Origin: Rhodopseudomonas sp. BAL398
GTDB taxonomy: Bacteria > Pseudomonadota > Alphaproteobacteria > Rhizobiales > Xanthobacteraceae
Assembly (NCBI RefSeq): GCF_033001325.1
Contig: NZ_CP133111.1
Coordinates: 2,108,001-2,172,000 of the forward strand
Direction: 5' to 3'
DNA length: 64,000 nucleotides
Of this stretch, positions 42,898 to 51,928 are shown one piece after another. Each line of letters starts with the position of its first letter. The first letter of the stretch is position 1. The notes beneath the pieces are model-generated. The model saw nothing but the letters and a program-made list of their open reading frames with translations. It was not told where the DNA came from and did no database searches. A program made the position numbers and the translations under genes.

Positions 42898-43698
42898 ATG
42901 GGTCCCAAGGAAAGCGGTGCCGACGCCGTCTTGATCGAGCGCCATGACGACGTTGCGCTGATCCGGCTGAACCGGCCGCGCAGCCGCAACGCGCTCGACA
43001 GCGACATCAAGGCCGGACTTGAATCGGCGATTCCCGCGCTGATGGATGACAGCGCCGTGCGCTGCCTGGTGATCACCGGCACGGACGACGCTTTCTGCGC
43101 CGGCGGTGACATCAGGAACATGAGTGATCGTAACGCCACGGCGGTGCGGGCCCGGATGCTGCGCAGCTACACCTGGTCGCAGCGCATCCTGACCGGCGAG
43201 AAGCCGGTCGTGGCCGCGGTCAACGGCGCATCGGCGGGGGCCGGATTCTCGCTGGCGCTGCTGTGCGACATCGCCATCGTCGCCGACACCGCCTATTTCC
43301 GGGCGGCCTTTCCCGGCCTCGGTGCCGTGCCGGATCTCGGGCTCGCGCTGACCCTGCCGCGCGCCATCGGCAGCGCCCGCGCCAAGGACATTCTCCTCAC
43401 CAATCGCCGCATCGAAGCCGCCGAGGCCGTCGCCATCGGCATCGCCAAGCGCATGGTGCCCGCCGCCGAACTGACTGCCGATGCGATGCAACTGGCCAAA
43501 GAACTCGCCGCCGGGCCGGCGACCTCGTTCGGCCTGACCAAGATGCTGCTGAACAGCGCCTTCGGCCCCATCAACGATTTCTTTGCCCAAGAAGCCATGG
43601 CCCAGGCGGTTGCCTTCGGCAGTCCCGAATTCGCCGAAGGCGTCAGCGCGTTTCGGGACAAGCGCAAGCCCGATTTCAGGTCCAACGGCCAGACCTGA
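42898..43698 (+). CDS. enoyl-CoA hydratase/isomerase family protein (crotonase)
   Basis: The 266-residue crotonase has the oxyanion-hole regions SRNALDSDI, FCAGGDIRNMS and VNGASAGAGFSLALLCDIAIVAD. The usual catalytic glutamate pair is not clear: the second region reads PGLGAVPDLGLALTLPR, with Asp in place of the second Glu, so it may be an isomerase or a lyase. The start is set at 42898 after GGGAGGAACAG. It is divergent from the acyl-CoA ligase. Confidence 0.86.
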   Translation: MGPKESGADAVLIERHDDVALIRLNRPRSRNALDSDIKAGLESAIPALMDDSAVRCLVITGTDDAFCAGGDIRNMSDRNATAVRARMLRSYTWSQRILTGEKPVVAAVNGASAGAGFSLALLCDIAIVADTAYFRAAFPGLGAVPDLGLALTLPRAIGSARAKDILLTNRRIEAAEAVAIGIAKRMVPAAELTADAMQLAKELAAGPATSFGLTKMLLNSAFGPINDFFAQEAMAQAVAFGSPEFAEGVSAFRDKRKPDFRSNGQT

Positions 43699-44049
43699 CT
43701 GTGAATCAGCCTTAGTCCGGTCGGCACGGGACAGCGTCTACGCTGAAGCAATCGGCCGGCGAAGGCCGCGCCTGATCCGCGCCGAGCGCCTGACGCCGAA
43801 TTCGTGGCAATCGCGAACAGTAGCCGCCGCAATCCGCGTCGTCGCCCTGACGAAACGCCACCCTAGCACCTATATCAGGACAAGCACTCGCCGCTCGGCC
43901 CCTGCTGCGTTGAGGACGTCAACCTCGCAAACATGCGCCCCGCCCGGGGCCTATCTCCACCCAGCATTCACGCCCGCCATCGACACCAAGCCGGATCGCC
44001 GGCTGTCAGCGGTCGTCCAAGCGGGCCAACCTCTCGGAAAGCAACCAGC
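43699..44049. other. intergenic stretch before the aldehyde dehydrogenase
   Basis: These 351 bases hold no convincing gene. An open frame runs in from 43933 to the dehydrogenase but lacks a ribosome binding site and codes for a low-complexity basic stretch. No strong hairpin or terminator stands out after the hydratase stop. Confidence 0.4.
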
Positions 44050-45441
44050 ATGGCCTATGCCACAATCAATCCCTATAGCGGCGAAACGCTCAAATCCTTC
44101 GATGACGCCACCGACGCGGAAGTCCGCGAGGCGATCGGCAACGCGCATAATGCCTTCCTGGCCTGGAAGGAGACAGGCTTCGCCGAACGGGCCCGCATCC
44201 TGCAAAAGGCCGCCGATATCCTGCGCCAGAACAGCGACGCCTATGCCAAGCTGCTGACGCTCGAAATGGGCAAGCTGTTCTCCGAGGCACAGGCCGAGGT
44301 CGAGCTGTCGGCCAAGATCTTCGAATATTATGTCCGCAACGCCGAGACGCTGCTCAAGCCGCAGACGCTGCCGGTGCTCGATCCGGCCGAAGGCAATGCG
44401 ATCGTCGTGCACGAGCCGCTCGGCGTGTTGCTCGCCATCGAGCCCTGGAATTTCCCCTATTATCAAATCGCCCGCATCCTCGCGCCGCAGCTCTCGGCCG
44501 GCAACACGGTGCTGCTGAAGCATGCCTCGAACGTGCCGCAGAGTGCGGCCGCCTTCCAGGACCTGATGAAGCAGGCCGGGCTGCCCGACGGCGCGTTCCG
44601 GAATCTCTATGCCACGCGCGCGCAGATCGAACTGATCATCAACGACGAGCGCGTGCAGGGCGTCGCCCTCACCGGCTCGGAAGCGGCCGGCGCGGTGGTC
44701 GCCGCGCAGGCCGGCAAGGCGTTGAAGAAGTCCACCCTGGAGCTCGGCGGCGCGGACCCCTTCGTGGTGTTGGCTGATGCCGATCTGGAGAAGACAACCA
44801 AATGGGCGGTGTTCGGGCGGCATTGGAACGGCGGTCAGGTCTGCGTCTCGTCCAAGCGCATGATCATCGTCGATGAGGTCTATGACGATTTCCTGAGCCG
44901 CTACCGCAAGGGCGTCGCCGGTCTCGTCGCCGGTGATCCGTTCGACCCGAAGACGACGCTGGCGCCGCTGTCGTCGCAAGGCGCCGCCGACGAGGTGAAG
45001 GACAAGATCCGCGAGGCCGTGAAGCTCGGCGCCAAGGCCGAGGAAGTCGGCCCGCCGGTCCCCAATCAGGGCGCTTTCGTCCAGCCGACGATCCTGACCG
45101 ATCTCGCCCAGGACAATCCCGCCCGTTATTGGGAATTCTTCGGGCCGGTCTCGATGCTGTTCCGCGCCAAGGACGAGGACGACGCCGTTCGCATCGCCAA
45201 TGATTCACCGTTCGGTCTCGGAGGCTCGGTGTTCACCGGCGATCCCGCACACGGCGCTGAAGTGGCGAAGCTGATCTCGACCGGCATGGTCTTCGTCAAC
45301 CACCCGACCAAGGTCGAGGCGGACCTGCCGTTCGGCGGCGTGCGCCGGTCAGGCTACGGCCGCGAACTGATCGGGCTTGGGCTGAAGGAATTCGTCAACC
45401 ATAAGCTGATCGATGTGGTCGATATCGACGCGCCCTTCTAA
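44050..45441 (+). CDS. NAD(P)-dependent aldehyde dehydrogenase (succinate-semialdehyde dehydrogenase-like)
   Basis: The 463-residue protein has the full dehydrogenase core: EPWNFPYYQIARILAP, ALTGSEAAGAVVA, the glutamate of STLELGGADPFVV and the catalytic cysteine of NGGQVCVSSKRM. The YATINPYSGETLKSF start matches short succinate-semialdehyde dehydrogenases. The ATG at 44050 has only a weak ribosome binding site. It stands alone between two operons, so its pathway is open. Confidence 0.87.
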   Translation: MAYATINPYSGETLKSFDDATDAEVREAIGNAHNAFLAWKETGFAERARILQKAADILRQNSDAYAKLLTLEMGKLFSEAQAEVELSAKIFEYYVRNAETLLKPQTLPVLDPAEGNAIVVHEPLGVLLAIEPWNFPYYQIARILAPQLSAGNTVLLKHASNVPQSAAAFQDLMKQAGLPDGAFRNLYATRAQIELIINDERVQGVALTGSEAAGAVVAAQAGKALKKSTLELGGADPFVVLADADLEKTTKWAVFGRHWNGGQVCVSSKRMIIVDEVYDDFLSRYRKGVAGLVAGDPFDPKTTLAPLSSQGAADEVKDKIREAVKLGAKAEEVGPPVPNQGAFVQPTILTDLAQDNPARYWEFFGPVSMLFRAKDEDDAVRIANDSPFGLGGSVFTGDPAHGAEVAKLISTGMVFVNHPTKVEADLPFGGVRRSGYGRELIGLGLKEFVNHKLIDVVDIDAPF

Positions 45442-45468
45442 CGTCGTCCAAGGGTCCCGAACCCCAAT

Positions 45469-45495
45469 GGTCCCGGACCGCAACGGTCCGGGACC
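45469..45495. terminator. perfect hairpin after the aldehyde dehydrogenase gene
   Basis: GGTCCCGGACCG and CGGTCCGGGACC form a 12-base-pair stem around CAA, 28 bases after the stop. It lacks a T-run. A second small hairpin (GCGAGG/CCTCGC) follows directly. It may be a 3'-end stabiliser, a Rho-aided end or a small repeat element. Confidence 0.45.
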
Positions 45496-45522
45496 GCGAG
45501 GTCCTCGCGCCTTGCGCCACGC

Positions 45523-45675
45523 ATGTTCATCGCGTCGCTCGGCGAAGTGGGACGGCCGCTGTATTACATCTCGTCCATGAAGGCGCCATCGGGCGCGCCG
45601 ATGCTGGCGCCGCCGCCATGGCCCTTCTATATCAAAGAGGTGTTCCTCAGCTTCCGAGTGGTTTCTCATGGCTAG
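45523..45675 (+). CDS. possible small ORF (50 residues) before the M50 protease gene
   Basis: An ATG-started frame of 50 codons overlaps the next gene's start by 8 bases. The product is proline- and aromatic-rich (LYYISSMKAPSGAP, APPPWPFYIKEV). I do not recognise it and no clear ribosome binding site precedes it. It may be a small gene, or the remaining end of a lost one. Confidence 0.25.
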   Translation: MFIASLGEVGRPLYYISSMKAPSGAPMLAPPPWPFYIKEVFLSFRVVSHG

Positions 45676-46342
45676 CGATCTGTCCAATATGATGCTGGTG
45701 ATTTCGGTATGGGCGCTTCCGCTCGTCATCGCGGTCACCTTTCACGAAGCCGCGCATGGCTATGTGGCCAGGCTGTGCGGCGACAACACCGCCTGGATGC
45801 TCGGCCGCGTCACCTTCAATCCGCTCAAACATATCGATCCGTTCGGCACCATCCTGCTGCCGCTGATCCTGTTGTTTCTGCACTCGCCGTTTCTGTTTGG
45901 CTACGCCAAGCCGGTGCCGGTGAATTTCCGCGCGCTGCGCAATCCCCGTCGCGACATGGTGCTGGTCGCCGCCGCCGGCCCCGCGATCAATCTGGTACTG
46001 GCCGCGGTCGCCGCGCTGTCCTTTCATTTGGTCGGCTATGTGCCGGGCGAGGCCGGGCAATGGCTGGCGAAAAATCTGGTCAATGCCCTGCTGATCAACG
46101 TGTTGTTGGCGATCTTCAATCTGATTCCGATTCCGCCGCTCGATGGCGGTCGCATCGCCGTCGGCATCCTGCCGCGCGCACTGGCGCGGCCGCTGCAGAA
46201 CCTCGAACCCTACGGCATGCTGGTGCTGCTCGGATTGATCTTCATCCTGCCGCTCGCCGGCCTCGACGGCACCACTCAATTGATCTCCCAATCCAGCCAT
46301 TATGTGGTCCAGGCCATCCTGGCTCTGACCGGCAACGCCTGA
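45668..46342 (+). CDS. site-2-type zinc metalloprotease (M50 family)
   Basis: The 224-residue membrane protein has the zinc-binding HEAAH motif in helix 1 (VTFHEAAHGYVA) and the distal NLIPIPPLDGGR motif holding the third ligand (Asp), with 4-6 transmembrane segments. It is the short Rip/SpoIVFB-like type without PDZ or CBS domains. These enzymes cut proteins inside membranes; the target is unknown. Confidence 0.9.
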   Translation: MASDLSNMMLVISVWALPLVIAVTFHEAAHGYVARLCGDNTAWMLGRVTFNPLKHIDPFGTILLPLILLFLHSPFLFGYAKPVPVNFRALRNPRRDMVLVAAAGPAINLVLAAVAALSFHLVGYVPGEAGQWLAKNLVNALLINVLLAIFNLIPIPPLDGGRIAVGILPRALARPLQNLEPYGMLVLLGLIFILPLAGLDGTTQLISQSSHYVVQAILALTGNA

Positions 46343-46523
46343 CGCGCGTCGGCGGCTGCAACAATAGCCATCCCATCGCGGCAGATTAATTATCCGACAC
46401 AAAGCGGGGCCGTCTGGAACCAGGCATCAGCGACGGCTTTGTCAACTCAAGGGGGCGCAGATTAGTTCACGGCGCAAAGCGATCCGAAAGATCGCAGCAC
46501 GCCGCGCTACCGGGACGACAATC

Positions 46524-47186
46524 ATGCAAAGCTCGACCGATTCCTTGCCCGCGACGGACTCATCCGATCACCAAGAGCCGACGCGGCGCGATTTCCTCTT
46601 TATCGCAACTGGCGCCTTTGCGGCGGTCGGCGCGGTGGCAGCGATCTTCCCTTTCGTGTCGCAAATGGAGCCCGACGCCGCCACCCTCGCCGCCGGCGCC
46701 CCGATCGATTACGATCTCAGTCACCTCGAGCCTGGGCAGCAGATCGTGGTGCGCTGGCGCAACCGGCCGATCTTCATCACCAACCGGACTCCGCAGAGCA
46801 TCAAGACGCTGCAGGACCCCAAGCTGATCGCCCGCCTGTCCGATCCGAATTCGAGCGAGCGGCAGCAGCCGGACTATGCCGACAATTGGCATCGCTCGCT
46901 GAAGCCCGAATATGGCGTGATGGTCGGGATCTGCACCCATCTGGGCTGCATTCCGAATTTCGAGCCGCTGCCGAGCGACATGCAGGCATCGGACAATTGG
47001 CTGGGCGGCTATTTCTGCCCGTGCCACGGCTCGAAATACGACCTTGCCGGCCGGGTCTATTCCGGCGTGCCGGCGCCTTACAATCTGCCGGTGCCGCCCT
47101 ATCACTTCGTCAACGCGACCACGATCCGGATCGGCGCCAATCCACCGAACAGCCAGTTCGATTTCTCGTCGATTAAGGCGCTGTGA
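46524..47186 (+). CDS. petA: Rieske iron-sulfur protein of cytochrome bc1 type, solitary copy
   Basis: The 220-residue protein begins with a Tat-type signal-anchor (TRRDFLFIATGAFAAVG) and has both Rieske cluster motifs, CTHLGC and CPCHGS, then YSGVPAPYNLPVPPY. It resembles ubiquinol-cytochrome c reductase Rieske subunits. No cytochrome b or c1 gene follows, whereas the usual operon is fbcFBC. It may be a paralogue used with a bc1 complex encoded elsewhere. Confidence 0.92.
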   Translation: MQSSTDSLPATDSSDHQEPTRRDFLFIATGAFAAVGAVAAIFPFVSQMEPDAATLAAGAPIDYDLSHLEPGQQIVVRWRNRPIFITNRTPQSIKTLQDPKLIARLSDPNSSERQQPDYADNWHRSLKPEYGVMVGICTHLGCIPNFEPLPSDMQASDNWLGGYFCPCHGSKYDLAGRVYSGVPAPYNLPVPPYHFVNATTIRIGANPPNSQFDFSSIKAL

Positions 47187-47231
47187 CCCCGCGCCTTGCG
47201 GCGCGCAGGCCGGTCGATCCTTAACCGGCGA

Positions 47232-48293
47232 TTAGCCGCCGGTCACATTGATGAAGCGGCGCACCGCGCCGGGGCGCACGATCGAGAAATCGTGGCCTTT
47301 CGGCTTGTGGCGAATGGCTTCGCGAATGCTGTCGATCAATTGCCCATCGTCGGGGCTGCGGCGCAACGGCGCGCGCAGATCGACGGCGTCGTCATGGCCC
47401 AGGCACATGCAAAGCTGGCCGGTGCAGGTGATGCGGACCCGGTTGCAGCTTTCGCAGAAATTATGGGTCAGCGGGGTGATGAAGCCGACCCGCTGACCGG
47501 TCTCCTTCACGGTCATGTAGCGCGCCGGGCCGCCGCTGCGGTGCGAACTTGGCTGCAGCGTCCAGCGCGCTTCCAGCGCGGCGCGGACCTGGCTCATCGG
47601 AATGTATTGATCGGTGCGCTCGATTCCCCCGAGCGGCATGATCTCGATGAAGGTGAGGTCGTGACCGCGCTCGCCGCACCAGCTCACCAGGCGATCGAAC
47701 TCGTCGTCATTGATCCCCTTCATCGCCACCGCGTTGATCTTGATCTCGAGCCCGGCATCGGACGCCGCCTGGATGCCGTGCAGCACTTTCGACAGGTCAC
47801 CGAACCGCGTCACCGTGCGGAATTTCGCGGCGTCGAGCGTATCGAGCGAGACGTTGATGCGCCGCACGCCGGCGGCCGCCAGCTCGCCGGCATATTTGCC
47901 CAGCAGCGTGCCATTGGTGGTCAGCGTCAATTCGTCGAGCGCGCCGGATTTCAGATGGCGGCCCAGCGCGCGGACCAGGTCCATCACGCCGGAGCGCACC
48001 AGCGGTTCGCCGCCGGTCAGCCGCAGCTTGCGGGTGCCGAGCGCGATGAAGGTGGCGCACAGCCGGTCGATCTCTTCCAGCGTCAGCACTTCGGCCTTGG
48101 GCAGGAAGGTCATGTCCTCCGCCATGCAGTAATGGCAACGCAGATTGCAGCGATCGGTCAGCGACACCCGCAGATAGGACACAGCCCGGTCGAACGGATC
48201 GACCAACGGAGCCAAAGCGGGCGGCGGCTCGATCCGCCGCGGCTCTGGGGCGATCCGCCCCAGCGGATCGGTTGAGGGGGCGTGGCCGATCAT
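47232..48293 (-). CDS. moaA: GTP 3',8-cyclase MoaA (molybdenum cofactor synthesis)
   Basis: The 353-residue radical SAM enzyme starts its cluster motif CNLRCHYC after VSLTDR, followed by [11 protein letters not shown], and has the C-terminal cluster cysteines ([20 protein letters not shown]). It converts GTP to the precursor of molybdopterin. The gene for the molybdoenzyme TorA lies just upstream. It overlaps the preceding small secreted-protein gene by 4 bases. A 50-residue N-terminal extension rich in Pro and Arg is longer than usual. Confidence 0.95.
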   Translation of the reverse strand: MIGHAPSTDPLGRIAPEPRRIEPPPALAPLVDPFDRAVSYLRVSLTDRCNLRCHYCMAEDMTFLPKAEVLTLEEIDRLCATFIALGTRKLRLTGGEPLVRSGVMDLVRALGRHLKSGALDELTLTTNGTLLGKYAGELAAAGVRRINVSLDTLDAAKFRTVTRFGDLSKVLHGIQAASDAGLEIKINAVAMKGINDDEFDRLVSWCGERGHDLTFIEIMPLGGIERTDQYIPMSQVRAALEARWTLQPSSHRSGGPARYMTVKETGQRVGFITPLTHNFCESCNRVRITCTGQLCMCLGHDDAVDLRAPLRRSPDDGQLIDSIREAIRHKPKGHDFSIVRPGAVRRFINVTGG

Positions 48294-48607
48294 TGGATTG
48301 CGAGATTGCCGAGCCGATCGACGCCGACATTCAAATTGATGCCGGAGCGCTCGGCCCTGCCGCGCCAGATGCCTTTGTCGTCCAATACCAGATCGCTCAC
48401 ATTGGACAGACCGGAGCGCATCAGACGACGCTTGGCCTGCTTCTCCGTCAACGTGTTTTCGCCCGTGGCCAATGGGCCATCATTGATCTTCGCCGGACCA
48501 CTGAGATCGACTTTCGCCGCGGGAGCGGCAGGCGCGGCGGTCTGAGCGCAAACCGGGCCGGCGAGCGCGAGGCTGAGCAGCGCGGCGGTGATGGCAAGAC
48601 GGGACAT
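48290..48607 (-). CDS. small secreted protein of unknown function
   Basis: The 105-residue protein has a clear Sec signal ([19 protein letters not shown]), an Ala/Pro linker and a small domain with [34 protein letters not shown], which resembles PepSY-like or YpeB-like small periplasmic domains. It overlaps moaA by 4 bases, and torA ends 83 bases upstream. Confidence 0.7.
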   Translation of the reverse strand: MSRLAITAALLSLALAGPVCAQTAAPAAPAAKVDLSGPAKINDGPLATGENTLTEKQAKRRLMRSGLSNVSDLVLDDKGIWRGRAERSGINLNVGVDRLGNLAIQ

Positions 48608-48690
48608 GGTAGGCTCCTTGCTTTGACGTCAGGGGAGTTCGGGCGCCGCCGGGAATATCTCCCGGCGGCGGTCGTAGGTGTTGACCGCGA

Positions 48691-51153
48691 TCAAGCGTTG
48701 GTCGGGGCGTCGAACACCGTCACCTTCGGCAGGGTGCCGGTGTATTTCTCGACATCCACCAGGCAGGTGTGGGCCGAGGTCGCCTGCGCCAGACGCGAGC
48801 TGCCGATATCCAGCGTCAGCACATTGACGTCACCGTGCTTGCACAGCGTGTTCGGATCCTTGACGTCGACCGGATCGTACCAGGCGCCTTCCTGCAGCTG
48901 GATCACGTTCGGACGGATGTCGTCTGAGACCACCGCGCCGGCGAGACATTGGCCGCGACCGTTGAACACCCGCACCACGTCACCGGACTTGATGCCGCGC
49001 GCCGCGGCGTCCTTGGTGTTGATCAGGCAAGGCTCGCGATCGGCGACCTCGTAGATCTTGCGGACCCGCGTGCCATTGAGCTGCGAGTGCATCCGGTGCA
49101 ACGGATGGTTCGAGTTCATGTGCAGCGGATAGGTCTTGTCCTTCTGGCCCAGCCATTCCATTGGCTCCAGCCATGAGGCGTGCGGCGGGCAGTCGTCGTA
49201 ACCCATCTTCTCGATCGGTTTCGAATACAGCTCGATCCTGCCGGTGCCGGTCGGCAGCATGTTCTCGACCGGATCCTCGCGGAAATCCGCGTATTTGGTC
49301 CAGCTGAGGTGCTTGGTCGGGGTCTCGAATTCGACGATGCCCTTTTCCCAGAACTCCTCGAAGCTCGGCAGCGTCACCGCCTTCTTGGCGTCGGCGGTTT
49401 TCTTGGCCGCGGCGTAGACGTCGCGAACCATGTCCATCTCGCTCTTGCCGCCGGTGAACTCCTGGCCGACGCCGAGCCGTTCAGCGAGCGCGGTGAAGAT
49501 CGCGTAGTCGGTCTTGGATTCGAACACCGGATCGACGACCTTCTTCATCGCGATATAGGCGCGCTTGGACACGGCGCCGACCATCTCGATGTCGTCGCGC
49601 TCCGTCGTCGTGGTGGCGGGCAGCACGATGTCGGCGAAGCGGGCCGAGGCGGTCCACTGGAAATCCTGGACCACGACGGTCTCGAATTTCCGCCAGGCCT
49701 TGCGCATCCGGTTGCGGTCCTGATGGTGATGGAACGGATTGCCGCCGACCCAGTAGGTCATCTTGACGTCGGGATAGATCTTGGTCTCGCCGTTGTGCTC
49801 ATAGGTCTGGCCGGGCTTCTCCAGCATATCGACGATGCGGGCGACCGGGATCGATTGCGCGCCCTTCTCCTTCGGCCATGGCTTGTTCGCCTTGCGGGTG
49901 CCGCCCGACATCCCGGGCGCGAGCGCGGGCGCCAGACCCGCGGGAGATCCGAGGCTGTAGAGATGATAGTTCTGGCAGAAGCCGCCGCCGGGCATGCCGA
50001 CCTGACCGACCATCGACGCCAGGGTCACGAAGGCCCAGGGCCATTGTTCGCCGTGGTGTTGACGCTGGCAGCTCCAGCCGCTGGCCAGCATGGTGCGGTT
50101 TTCGACGAACTGGTGCGCCAGCCTGCGGATGACCGCAGCGGGAATTTCGGTCACCGACTCGCCCCATTCCGGCGTCTTCTCGACCTTGTCCCAGCCCTTG
50201 CCGAGCAGATAATCGGACACCTTTTCGAAGCCGAAGGTGTAGTCCGAGATGAACTTGGCGTCGTAGAGCTTTTCGGTCAGCAGCACGTGAGAGATCGCCA
50301 GCGCCAGCGCCACATCGGTGTTCGGCCGGATCGCCAGCCATTCGGCGCCGAGATATTTGCAGGCCTCGAGATTGACCGGATTGATGAAGATCGCCTTGAT
50401 GCCGGCCTTCTTCATGTCTTCGAACCACTTGTATTCCTCGTGGTCGGGCAGCGCGAAGCCGATCTGGTTGGTCTTGAACGGATCGGCGCCCCAGAACACG
50501 ATGACCTTGGTGTTGTCGAGCACGGCCTGGTAGGTGGTCTGCGGGCCGGCGGCGTCGATCGAACCGACGACGTAGGGCATGATGCCTTCGAGCGCCGCCT
50601 TCGAGTAGTTGCTCGACGAGCGCACCGCGCCGCCGTTGAGGTTCATCAGTCGGGTCAGCATGATCTGCGGATTGCCGATCTCGCCCGAACTGCGCCAGCC
50701 ATAGCTGCCGGCATAGACCGCCCACGGCCCCTCCTGCTCCTCCAGCCGCTTGATCTCGCCGGCGACCAGATCGAGCGCCTTGTCCCAGCTGACGCGGACG
50801 AAATCGCCATTGCCGCGGGTGTCGCGATCGGCCTTGATGCCGTTCTCGAGATAGGCGCGGCGCACCATCGGATAGCGGATACGGCTCGACGAATAGACCA
50901 CGTCCTGCACGCCATCGAGCGCCTTGTTCGGATGAAAATCCTTCTCCCACGGGCGCAGGCTGGCGAAGCGGCCATTGTCGACCTTGGCGTAAAACGCGCC
51001 CCAATGCGACCCGGTGAGGATTTCCTTCGGCGCGTCGGCCGCAAACGCACTGCCGAGCACGCCCGGAAGCATCACGTCGGCCACGGCGAGCCCCGAGAGC
51101 GCCGAGGTCGCGCTGAGAAAGCGACGCCTCGACAAGGTTTTGGCTTCGAACAT
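48691..51153 (-). CDS. torA: trimethylamine-N-oxide reductase, molybdopterin catalytic subunit
   Basis: TorA reduces TMAO (and related N- or S-oxides) to trimethylamine in the periplasm during anaerobic respiration. The 820-residue protein has a twin-arginine signal (SRRRFLSATSALSG), the molybdenum-ligand serine in SNYSKAALEGIMPYVVG, and cofactor motifs such as WGADPFKTNQIGFALPDHEEY and YWVGGNPFHHHQDRNR. The ATG at 51153 follows AAGGAG. Gene order on the transcript is torC-torD-torA. It lacks the CxxCxxxC [4Fe-4S] motif, as expected for the DMSO/TMAO reductase branch. Confidence 0.93.
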   Translation of the reverse strand: MFEAKTLSRRRFLSATSALSGLAVADVMLPGVLGSAFAADAPKEILTGSHWGAFYAKVDNGRFASLRPWEKDFHPNKALDGVQDVVYSSSRIRYPMVRRAYLENGIKADRDTRGNGDFVRVSWDKALDLVAGEIKRLEEQEGPWAVYAGSYGWRSSGEIGNPQIMLTRLMNLNGGAVRSSSNYSKAALEGIMPYVVGSIDAAGPQTTYQAVLDNTKVIVFWGADPFKTNQIGFALPDHEEYKWFEDMKKAGIKAIFINPVNLEACKYLGAEWLAIRPNTDVALALAISHVLLTEKLYDAKFISDYTFGFEKVSDYLLGKGWDKVEKTPEWGESVTEIPAAVIRRLAHQFVENRTMLASGWSCQRQHHGEQWPWAFVTLASMVGQVGMPGGGFCQNYHLYSLGSPAGLAPALAPGMSGGTRKANKPWPKEKGAQSIPVARIVDMLEKPGQTYEHNGETKIYPDVKMTYWVGGNPFHHHQDRNRMRKAWRKFETVVVQDFQWTASARFADIVLPATTTTERDDIEMVGAVSKRAYIAMKKVVDPVFESKTDYAIFTALAERLGVGQEFTGGKSEMDMVRDVYAAAKKTADAKKAVTLPSFEEFWEKGIVEFETPTKHLSWTKYADFREDPVENMLPTGTGRIELYSKPIEKMGYDDCPPHASWLEPMEWLGQKDKTYPLHMNSNHPLHRMHSQLNGTRVRKIYEVADREPCLINTKDAAARGIKSGDVVRVFNGRGQCLAGAVVSDDIRPNVIQLQEGAWYDPVDVKDPNTLCKHGDVNVLTLDIGSSRLAQATSAHTCLVDVEKYTGTLPKVTVFDAPTNA

Positions 51154-51243
51154 GGTGGTCTCCTTCAGGTTCTGGAGCATGGCGGGCTCATCCGAGCATC
51201 CATCTCCGCAGCATGATTCAGTTCGTTCGGCATGCGGCACGGC

Positions 51244-51894
51244 TCAGGCCGCGCGTGACGCCGTTCCGAGAATTGGCAGGTTCAGCAACCGTTCGAGCAC
51301 GCCGGCCGACGCGGCGTAGAACCCGGTGGTGTCGTGCATCTGGCAGGCGGCGGCGAAATCCGGCACCCAGCGGCGCAACCGCGCCAGCAGCTCGTTGGCG
51401 ACCTCGGTGTCGTCGACATTGCCGGAGGCGGCGGCGAGCTCCAGCGCCTCCGACAGCAACGACAGCTCGATGACCAGGTGATCGGGGGCCTCGGGGAAAT
51501 CTTCCGCAGGGCCGCGGCCGCGGCGTCGCAGCAGCAGGGCCATTTCGCCCGCCGGCTCCTGATATAACCGCCCGCTGCCCTGATAGGCCGATTCATAGGG
51601 CGGCGCCGACATCGGCCCGCCCGAGCCCAGAAACAACCGGCAGAACGCCGTGTTCAGCACCGACTCGGCTTGCGCGATATCGGGCAGATCGCACACCGCC
51701 TTGACGGCGGTCTCGACCCCTGGACGCAACGCGTCGATACCGGCCAGCGCGGCCAGCGGCCCGGAATTCGCAGGCAGCAGCCGCAGCGCGGCGAGATCGG
51801 ATTGCTCCAGCGGAGCTCCGAACAACGCCGTGACGGTGGCGATCGCCTCGGCATACGCAGTCAGGGGAAGCGAAGCGGATTGAGTGGTGGTCAT
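51244..51894 (-). CDS. torD: TorD-type molecular chaperone for TorA
   Basis: The 216-residue all-helical protein fits the TorD family: FCRLFLGSGGPMSAPPYESAYQG and DHLVIELSLLSEALELA. It would protect the TorA signal and help cofactor insertion. It lies between torC and torA on the same strand. ATG 51894 is preferred; an upstream non-ATG start at 51927 would abut torC. Confidence 0.9.
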   Translation of the reverse strand: MTTTQSASLPLTAYAEAIATVTALFGAPLEQSDLAALRLLPANSGPLAALAGIDALRPGVETAVKAVCDLPDIAQAESVLNTAFCRLFLGSGGPMSAPPYESAYQGSGRLYQEPAGEMALLLRRRGRGPAEDFPEAPDHLVIELSLLSEALELAAASGNVDDTEVANELLARLRRWVPDFAAACQMHDTTGFYAASAGVLERLLNLPILGTASRAA

Positions 51895-51928
51895 GACGAT
51901 CGAGCCTCGTGGGGTTTGGCGCCGCAAA

